From Bradyrhizobium sp. RD5-C2 (GTDB lineage Bacteria; Pseudomonadota; Alphaproteobacteria; Rhizobiales; Xanthobacteraceae), in contig NZ_BOVL01000056.1 in the NCBI RefSeq assembly GCF_019972155.1, positions 153,817 through 217,816 on the forward strand: 64,000 bases of DNA, written 5' to 3'. The notes below the pieces were generated by a model, which saw only the letters and a list, made by a program, of their open reading frames with translations, was not told the origin of the DNA and ran no database searches. Positions within the stretch are counted from its first letter, which is position 1; the number at the start of each line of letters is the position of its first letter. Made by a program: the position numbers and the translations under genes. Positions 58,367 to 64,000 of this stretch are shown piece by piece.

Positions 58367-58795
58367 ATGACGGTACGTTCCATTCTCGATGCAAAAGGCC
58401 ATCAGGTCATGAGCGTCGCGCCCGGCGCGAAGCTCTCGGCCGCGGTCAAACTGCTCGGCGAGCGCAAGATCGGCGCCGTGCTGGTGATGGAGCAGGGCCG
58501 GATGGAAGGCATCCTGTCGGAGCGCGACATCGTGCGCGTGCTCTCAGAGCGCGGCGCGGGCGCGCTGGACGAGCCGGTGAGCGCGGTGATGACCAGGAAG
58601 GTGGTGAGTTGCCGCGAGTCCGATACCGTCAGCGGCCTCATGGAGATGATGACCACCGGCAAGTTCCGCCATCTCCCTGTCGTCGAGGACGGCAAGGTGG
58701 TCGGACTGATCTCGATCGGCGACGTCGTCAAGCGCCGCGTGCAGGAATATGAGCACGAGCAGGAAGCGCTGCGCGATTACATCAAGACCGCCTGA
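58367..58795 (+). CDS. CBS-pair domain protein
   Basis: 142-aa stand-alone CBS pair (Bateman module) that can bind adenosyl ligands such as AMP or ATP. Repeat 1 covers GHQVMSVAPGAKLSAAVKLLGERKIGAVLVMEQGRMEGILSERDIVRVL (about residues 10-58), repeat 2 VMTRKVVSCRESDTVSGLMEMMTTGKFRHLPVVEDGKVVGLISIGDVVKRRV (about 74-125). The start has AGGGAGGCGGCA upstream. Such proteins often regulate enzymes or transporters; none adjacent. Confidence 0.93.
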   Translation: MTVRSILDAKGHQVMSVAPGAKLSAAVKLLGERKIGAVLVMEQGRMEGILSERDIVRVLSERGAGALDEPVSAVMTRKVVSCRESDTVSGLMEMMTTGKFRHLPVVEDGKVVGLISIGDVVKRRVQEYEHEQEALRDYIKTA

Positions 58796-58812
58796 GCAGG
58801 ACCGCCTAAGCG

Positions 58813-59859
58813 CTACTTCCCGGTGGTGCCCGCGCCGTTGGACGGCGGCGCCAGGATCTCGATCGCTTCCTCGATCGCGCCGATGGCGCGTTCGGCCGCG
58901 CGGATGCCGTGTGCGATCAGGTCGTCGGCGCGGTGGAAGTCGAACCAGCCGATCTGACCGACGCGCGGCGAGATCAGCATATCAGGCGGATCGCCGGCGA
59001 GGCGCGCGCGGGTGATGCGGTCCTGCATGATGTTGAAGGCGTCGACCATGACGCTCGAGATCCCGGGCCGGCTGGCGCTGCCGAAAAACTCCCGCTTCAC
59101 GGTCCGTTCGGCGGAGAAGAAGCGGCCGAACCGCCGCTTCGGAGCTTCCGGCTCAATCTCTGCCTCGGCGGTCACCGCGACCGTCACCTCGGGCGCGGCC
59201 GACGGCCCGTGATTGTAGATCGTGGTCGAATGCGCGAACACGTCGCTGGACAGGTTCGCCGCAATGACGATCTCGGCGCCGAGGGCGCGGGCGGCCGAAA
59301 CCGGCACCGGATTGACCAGCGCGCCGTCGACCAGCCAGCGGTCGCCGATCAGCACCGGCGCGAAGATGCCGGGCAGGGCGTAGGAGGCGCGCATGGCGTC
59401 GACCACGCGGCCCTGGGTCAGCCAGATTTCGTGGCCGGTGCGCACTTCGGTTGCGACGCTGGCGAATTTGACCGCGAGGTCCTCGATCATGACTTGCCCC
59501 AGCGCCGCCTCGATCTCGGCGGCGAGCTTGGTGCCGCCGATCAGGCCGGAGCCGTTGAGGCGGATGTCGAGGTAGCCGAGCACGCTGCGCGGCTGCAGGC
59601 TGCGGGCCCACTGCTCCAGCTTATCGATGTGGCCGGCCGCATAGGCGCCGCCGACCACGGAGCCGATCGAGGTGCCGACCACCACATTGGGGACGATGCC
59701 ATGGGCGAGCAGGGTCTTGATGATGCCGATATGGGCAAAGCCGCGCGCGGCGCCGCCGCCAAGCGCAAGTCCGATCACCGGACGGCGAACCGGTCCCAGT
59801 CCTACCTTGTCGGGGCCGTCGGAGCTCTTTTGGCCTCGGCCCATCCAGCTATCCAACAC
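58813..59859 (-). CDS. patatin-like phospholipase (RssA-type)
   Basis: 348 aa from a GTG start with GCAGGAGATTTGTC upstream. Oxyanion loop ALGGGAARGFAHIG near residue 33-46, nucleophile VGTSIGSVVGG near 61-71 and the dyad Asp in WLVDGALVNPVPV near 178. A lysophospholipase or acyl hydrolase activity is expected. The C-terminal part contains a long insertion (EAEIEPEAPKRRFGRFFSAERTVKREFFGS). It is the second patatin of the window, without the cNMP-binding domain. Convergent with the CBS gene. Confidence 0.92.
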   Translation of the reverse strand: MLDSWMGRGQKSSDGPDKVGLGPVRRPVIGLALGGGAARGFAHIGIIKTLLAHGIVPNVVVGTSIGSVVGGAYAAGHIDKLEQWARSLQPRSVLGYLDIRLNGSGLIGGTKLAAEIEAALGQVMIEDLAVKFASVATEVRTGHEIWLTQGRVVDAMRASYALPGIFAPVLIGDRWLVDGALVNPVPVSAARALGAEIVIAANLSSDVFAHSTTIYNHGPSAAPEVTVAVTAEAEIEPEAPKRRFGRFFSAERTVKREFFGSASRPGISSVMVDAFNIMQDRITRARLAGDPPDMLISPRVGQIGWFDFHRADDLIAHGIRAAERAIGAIEEAIEILAPPSNGAGTTGK

Positions 59860-60121
59860 GACAAATCTCCTGCCAGCACGAGACTAGGCCGCGCGGCACG
59901 GCTACGCCAGCGTCGTCCGGTTTCATGGTTATTCCCCTCAAGGCATGATTCATGCCCCGGGTGGACCGCGGTAGGCAGGGAATGTGACTGGACCGCGACG
60001 ACAGGGCTAACGCAGGGCTAACATCGGCTTGATCGAGCGGTTCCAAACCGGGATGACGCCTCCAGGACTGTGACAAAGCCTTGGAAGAAGGCTTGAATTT
60101 GCCGCGTTTTCGTTGAAAAGC

Positions 60122-61198
60122 ATGATGATGACTTCGAGGGGCAACGGCATCGGCGGATGCGGACGGGGCATGCGGCTCCTTCCGCTATTGACGCTTGCGG
60201 CATTTTTGCTCGCCCTGGTCCCCACTTCCGTTTCTGCGCAGTTCTTCAGCGACCGGCCACCGCCAATCCCGCCTGCCTCGGTGCCGGACGTACCGTCCGG
60301 CCCGGCGCTCAATTTGGCGCCGCCATCCGGGCCCGGTTCGGGGCCCGTTCTGCCCGGTCCGCTGACCCAGCCGACCATCGTCCAGCCGTCGATCGCGACC
60401 GTGCCTCCGGTGACGCCACCGGCCGGCTCGCCGACCGCCGGGCAAGCGGTGCTGTCGCTGACGGCGCGATACGGCAAGGACCTGCCGGTGATCAATGCCG
60501 GGCTGGTCTGGCGGGTGTTCGCCGACAAACCGGATGACAACGGCACTTACAAACTGATCCGCGAGGAGCGCGGGGCGACGCCCAACGTCGTGCTGCCGCC
60601 TGGCAACTATGTCGTCCATGTCGCGCTCGGCCTCGTCAGCGCGGTTCGCGCCGTCAGCCTGAAGTCGGAGACCGATCGCGAGTCCTTCGTGCTGCCGGCC
60701 GGGGGCCTGCGGATCGAAGGCCGGGTCGGCACCAGCAAGATCCCGGCCAACCAGATTTCGTTCGCGATCTACAAGGGCAGCCAGTTCGACGGCTCCGACC
60801 GTGGCCCGCTGGTGCCCAACGTATCTGCCGGCGACGTCGCGCTGCTGCCGGAGGGCACCTATTACATCGTCTCCAACTATGGTGACGCCAACTCGGTGGT
60901 GCGCTCCGACATTCGCGTCGGGGCGGGCAAGCTGACCGACGTCACCGTCACGCATCGCGCGGCCGTCATCACCCTCAAGCTGGTCAGCGAGAAGGGCGGC
61001 GAGGCACTCGCCAACACCGCATGGTCGGTGATCACGCCGGGCGGCGACGTCATCAAGGAATCGATCGGCGCGTTCCCGCGCGTCGTGCTCTCCGAAGGCG
61101 AGTATCGTGCGATCGCCAAGAACGAGGGCAAGGTCTTCGAGCGTCCCTTCAACGTCGTCAACGGCGTCGATGGCGAAGTCGAGGTCGTGGCGCGCTGA
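60122..61198 (+). CDS. exported beta-domain repeat protein, conserved hypothetical
   Basis: About 358 aa; three consecutive ATG codons and an upstream TTG make the start uncertain. A signal peptide ends near SVSAQFF, then a Pro-rich linker (about residues 45-115, PPIPPASVPDVPSGPALNLAPPSGPG). The mature domain holds three similar beta-modules, each closing in a glycine-rich turn before hydrophobic strands: PPGNYVVHVALG, PEGTYYIVSNYG and SEGEYRAIAKNEG. These resemble carboxypeptidase regulatory-like folds. Function unknown; likely periplasmic. Confidence 0.8.
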   Translation: MMMTSRGNGIGGCGRGMRLLPLLTLAAFLLALVPTSVSAQFFSDRPPPIPPASVPDVPSGPALNLAPPSGPGSGPVLPGPLTQPTIVQPSIATVPPVTPPAGSPTAGQAVLSLTARYGKDLPVINAGLVWRVFADKPDDNGTYKLIREERGATPNVVLPPGNYVVHVALGLVSAVRAVSLKSETDRESFVLPAGGLRIEGRVGTSKIPANQISFAIYKGSQFDGSDRGPLVPNVSAGDVALLPEGTYYIVSNYGDANSVVRSDIRVGAGKLTDVTVTHRAAVITLKLVSEKGGEALANTAWSVITPGGDVIKESIGAFPRVVLSEGEYRAIAKNEGKVFERPFNVVNGVDGEVEVVAR

Positions 61199-61406
61199 CG
61201 TCGGACCGCGCTGCATTTCACGCAGCCGTCATAGTCTCTAACATGAACTAACCATCGCGCGAATTTGAGCTGTCATAATCGCTGGCGGCGACGCACGGCA
61301 TCGCTATTTTTACATGGCGTTAAGCCGCGGCATGACTTGGATGCCACGGGGACTAAAGCGCGCTGAGTTCACGTCGTGTCGTCATCGCGCCTTGGCTTTT
61401 TGCCTG

Positions 61407-61452
61407 AGCATGATCTTTCGGAAAGCGGCTTCGCACTTTTCCGGATCGTGCT
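61407..61452. repeat. dispersed repeat, AGCATGATC family, second copy
   Basis: AGCATGATCTTTCGGAAAGCGGCTTCGCACTTTTCCGGATCGTGCT is the inverse-oriented relative of the element at 16989-17059: CACTTTTCCGGATC corresponds to the complement of GATCCGGAAAAGTG there. It lies in the leader of the GGDEF-EAL gene. Confidence 0.8.
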
Positions 61453-61479
61453 CTGGCGTTTGCGTGAACGGGGCGTGCC

Positions 61480-63963
61480 ATGATCATGGCCAACAACAAA
61501 TCAGCAAAGACATCGGCCAAGTTCAATTCCGAGATGTTCGCCGGCGTTCCGGTTCTGCAACGCAAGTGGCAGGCGGCAGTCCGTCCCGGTGAAAAGCTGC
61601 CGCATTATGAAGACGTGATGCTCGGCAGCCTTGGCCGGCTCGCCGATCACATCGTGCTGCTGCGCAACGTCGACGGCGTGCTCAGCGTCTCGCACACCGG
61701 CCGCTACGTCCAGACCTGGCTGAACGACGAGCGCTGGGACATTCCGCTCAGTGCGCTGCCGCCGGACTGCGCGACGGCATTGACCGAAGCTGCCGCGAAT
61801 GCGCGCGAGAACTGCCGGCCCTATCTCGCGTCGGCGCATTGCGTGCGCGACGGTCTGGTGCGGACCTTTGACGTGCTGGCGCTGCCGACGCGATCGCGCT
61901 GGGGCGGCATCCTGGTCGGCGTCTATGTCAACGAGCGCAATGCGCAGTACAATCTTCTCGATACGATCTTCTCGGCCACCGACGAGGGCGTGCTGTCGCT
62001 CGCCGCGATCCGCGACGCACGGGGCGAGGCGGCCGATTTCCAGATCGTGCATCTCAACCAGGGCGCCGCAAGGCTCCTGATGCAGCCCGCGACCGAATTG
62101 CTTTGGCGCCGACTCAGCGCCGGCGGCAATCCGCTCGCGGCGCCGGCGGTAATGAACCGCCTGCGCGAATTCGTTGGAAGCGGTCCTGTCGGCCAATTCG
62201 AGATCGACAGCGGCGATCGCTGCCTGCGGCTCGGCGTCACGGCGTTCGGCGACATGCTGTCGCTGACCGTCTCCGACGTCACCGCGCTGAAGCAGCGCGA
62301 GCAGTCGTTCCGTCTGCTGTTCGAGAACAACCCGATGCCGATGTGGGTATTCGACGCCGGCACGATGGAATTCCTCAGCGTCAACGACGCTGCCGTTCAG
62401 CACTATGGGTACAGCCGGGAGCGATTTCTCGGCATGACGCTGCGCGAGATCTGGCCACAGGATGAGTGGGCGATGCACAGCGCCGCCTTGCGCGAGGTCG
62501 GCGACGTCTATCAATCGAGCCGCGACTGGCGGCACATCAAGGCGGACGGCACCGAAATTCATGTGCTGACCTTCGGACGCAGGGTGGCGTTCGAGGGCCG
62601 CGACGGCTATCTGGTCGCGGTGGTCGACATTACCGAACGCCGTGCCGCCGAAGCGCGGATCGCGCACATGGCGCATCATGACGGTCTCACCAATCTGCCG
62701 AACCGCGACTTCTACCAGGAGCGTTTGCGCGAGGCGCTGGAGCGCAGCCGCTCCGGCAACAAGCGCGTCGCGGTGATGTGCATCGATCTCGATCTGTTCA
62801 AGAACGTCAACGACTCCTTCGGGCATCCGATGGGTGACCGGCTGCTCAAGCTGGTGGCGGAGCGGCTGCGCGAGGTGGTCCGCGACGACAATGTCGCGGC
62901 CCGTCTCGGTGGCGACGAGTTCGCGATCGTGCTTGCCGCGGATGTGTCGCCGAACGAGGCGAGCGCTTTCGCGGAACGGCTGATCGACGCCCTGAGCGCG
63001 CCCTACAAGATCGACGGGCTCGAAGTCGTGGTCGGCGCCAGCGTCGGGATCGCGCTGTCGCCGGGCGACGGCACGACGTCGGAAGAATTGATGCGCAACG
63101 CCGACATGGCGTTGTATCGCGCCAAGTCAGACGGCGGCGGCGTGCATCATTTCTTCGAGCCTGAGATGGATCAGCAGGCGCAGAAGCGCCGCGACATGGA
63201 GCGCGATCTGCGCGCGGCCTTCAGCAACGGCGAATTCGAGCTGCACTATCAGCCGCTGGTCGATATTTCCGCCGACCGCATCAGTGGCTTCGAGTCGCTG
63301 CTGCGGTGGCAGCACCCGCAGAAGGGCATGATCTCGCCCGCGGAGTTCATCCCGGTTGCGGAAGACATCGGTCTGATCGTCGCGCTCGGCGAATGGGTGC
63401 TGCGCGAAGCCTGCGCCGAGGCGATGAAGTGGCCTGCCGACGTGAAGGTCGCGGTCAATCTGTCACCGGTGCAGTTCCGCAGCCGCAACCTAGTCCAGGC
63501 CGTGATCTCGGCGCTGGCGCATTCCGGCCTGTCGGCGCGCCGGCTCGAGCTCGAGATCACGGAATCGGTGTTTCTGGCGGAGACCGAAGCCAATCTCGCG
63601 ATCCTGCATCAGCTGCGCGAACTCGGCGTCAGCATCTCGATGGACGATTTCGGCACCGGCTATTCCAGCCTGAGCTATCTGCGCAGCTTCCCGTTCGACA
63701 AGATCAAGATCGACCGCTCCTTCGTGAAGGACCTCGCGCGGCGCTCCGACTGCCTGGCGATCGTGCGCGCGATCTCGGGCCTTGGCCGCAGCCTCAAGAT
63801 CACCACGACCGCGGAAGGGGTCGAGACGACGGACCAGCTCGACTGGCTGCGCGCCGAAGGCTGCAACGAGGTGCAGGGCTTCCTGTTCAGCGCGGCACGA
63901 CCCGGGCACGAGATCGCGGCGTTGCTGACTGGTTTTGCGGCACGCGCGTCGAAGGCGGCGTGA
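61480..63963 (+). CDS. PAS-GGDEF-EAL bifunctional cyclic-di-GMP protein
   Basis: 827 aa. An N-terminal PAS-like region (to about residue 130), further PAS domains (about 150-250 and 280-390, with FRLLFENNPMPMWVFDAGTMEFLSVNDAA), a GGDEF domain (about 395-560) with the intact ARLGGDEFAIVL active site, then an EAL domain (about 575-815). The EAL signature is ESLLRW with conserved Glu; the later QFRSRNL and MDDFGTGYSSLSYLRSF segments hold metal-binding residues, followed by KIDRSFV. Both diguanylate cyclase and phosphodiesterase seem possible. No transmembrane segment is seen, so it is cytoplasmic and probably regulated by its PAS domains. Confidence 0.95.
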   Translation: MIMANNKSAKTSAKFNSEMFAGVPVLQRKWQAAVRPGEKLPHYEDVMLGSLGRLADHIVLLRNVDGVLSVSHTGRYVQTWLNDERWDIPLSALPPDCATALTEAAANARENCRPYLASAHCVRDGLVRTFDVLALPTRSRWGGILVGVYVNERNAQYNLLDTIFSATDEGVLSLAAIRDARGEAADFQIVHLNQGAARLLMQPATELLWRRLSAGGNPLAAPAVMNRLREFVGSGPVGQFEIDSGDRCLRLGVTAFGDMLSLTVSDVTALKQREQSFRLLFENNPMPMWVFDAGTMEFLSVNDAAVQHYGYSRERFLGMTLREIWPQDEWAMHSAALREVGDVYQSSRDWRHIKADGTEIHVLTFGRRVAFEGRDGYLVAVVDITERRAAEARIAHMAHHDGLTNLPNRDFYQERLREALERSRSGNKRVAVMCIDLDLFKNVNDSFGHPMGDRLLKLVAERLREVVRDDNVAARLGGDEFAIVLAADVSPNEASAFAERLIDALSAPYKIDGLEVVVGASVGIALSPGDGTTSEELMRNADMALYRAKSDGGGVHHFFEPEMDQQAQKRRDMERDLRAAFSNGEFELHYQPLVDISADRISGFESLLRWQHPQKGMISPAEFIPVAEDIGLIVALGEWVLREACAEAMKWPADVKVAVNLSPVQFRSRNLVQAVISALAHSGLSARRLELEITESVFLAETEANLAILHQLRELGVSISMDDFGTGYSSLSYLRSFPFDKIKIDRSFVKDLARRSDCLAIVRAISGLGRSLKITTTAEGVETTDQLDWLRAEGCNEVQGFLFSAARPGHEIAALLTGFAARASKAA

Positions 63964-63984
63964 GCTTTGCCTGCTCGTCATGGC

Positions 63985-63993
63985 CGGGGGGGG
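63985..63993 (+). repeat. poly-G tract (nine) near the window edge
   Basis: A run of nine G beginning 22 nt after the GGDEF-EAL stop codon. Its extent past the right edge cannot be judged; a repeat or base-calling artefact is possible. Confidence 0.4.
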
Positions 63994-64000
63994 GCCCGCC

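Noticed and set aside
1..64000. CRISPR array, integrase, transposase or prophage
   Set aside because: No regularly spaced direct repeats, no recombinase or transposase motifs, and no phage structural genes were seen; the repeats present are dispersed palindromic elements.

Overview
The window looks like a chromosomal segment of a Bradyrhizobium-type alphaproteobacterium (order Hyphomicrobiales, formerly Rhizobiales). Support comes from the high GC content, many GTG and TTG starts, several dispersed palindromic repeats of the kind found in Bradyrhizobium intergenic regions, three FixK/FNR-type boxes, and many regulatory and metabolic genes typical of soil rhizobia. No phage, IS element, integrase or CRISPR array was found. 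The 'unknown' content is mostly housekeeping and accessory metabolism rather than a genomic island.

Region 1-5.6 kb is an amino acid/peptide block: dadA (partial, running off the left edge) behind a tandem glycine riboswitch, an M20 peptidase, a divergent dipeptide-type binding protein, a small membrane protein and a PilZ protein. Region 5.7-17 kb holds a phospholipase D-like protein with a histone-H1-like tail, tRNA-Leu(UAA), a lipoprotein, an FAD monooxygenase, a zinc-finger protein, an alpha/beta hydrolase overlapping a polytopic membrane protein, cysE, DUF3126 and a gamma-carbonic anhydrase. Region 17-23 kb has small secreted or membrane proteins, a tetR-fabA pair with a perfect 20-bp palindromic operator, a transglutaminase-like peptidase and a double PilZ protein.

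Region 23-33 kb contains an aromatic-hydroxylase-type flavoprotein, a fatty-acid desaturase, a truncated metallo-beta-lactamase remnant, and a co-directional run of zinc alcohol dehydrogenase, cNMP-binding/patatin fusion, amidohydrolase and SDR, followed by a decayed copy of an amidohydrolase gene. Region 33-37.5 kb is a likely low-oxygen/stress cluster: a K+ channel with a zinc-ribbon tail, a GlsB-like membrane protein, a transglutaminase and a large SPFH protein, with two FixK-type boxes between them. Region 37.7-43.3 kb is a Tat-exported peptide-binding protein divergent from a three-subunit molybdenum hydroxylase operon.

Region 43.4-54 kb contains a type I pantothenate kinase, an ornithine-cyclodeaminase family enzyme, a DUF4239 membrane protein, a COG4315 secreted protein, an HdeD/dodecin divergent pair sharing a third FixK-type box, a basic amino acid decarboxylase with a downstream GNAT acetyltransferase, an acyl-CoA dehydrogenase-like flavoprotein, a cupin and a TPR protein. 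Region 54-64 kb is signalling-rich: a membrane class III adenylate cyclase, a PAS protein, a rhomboid protease, a CBS-pair protein, a patatin, a secreted beta-domain protein and a PAS-GGDEF-EAL protein. The main themes linking genes are cyclic nucleotides (adenylate cyclase, cNMP-binding patatin; c-di-GMP enzyme plus two PilZ proteins), membrane lipid adjustment (fabA, desaturase, two patatins, PLD-like protein) and probable FixK-controlled stress functions.
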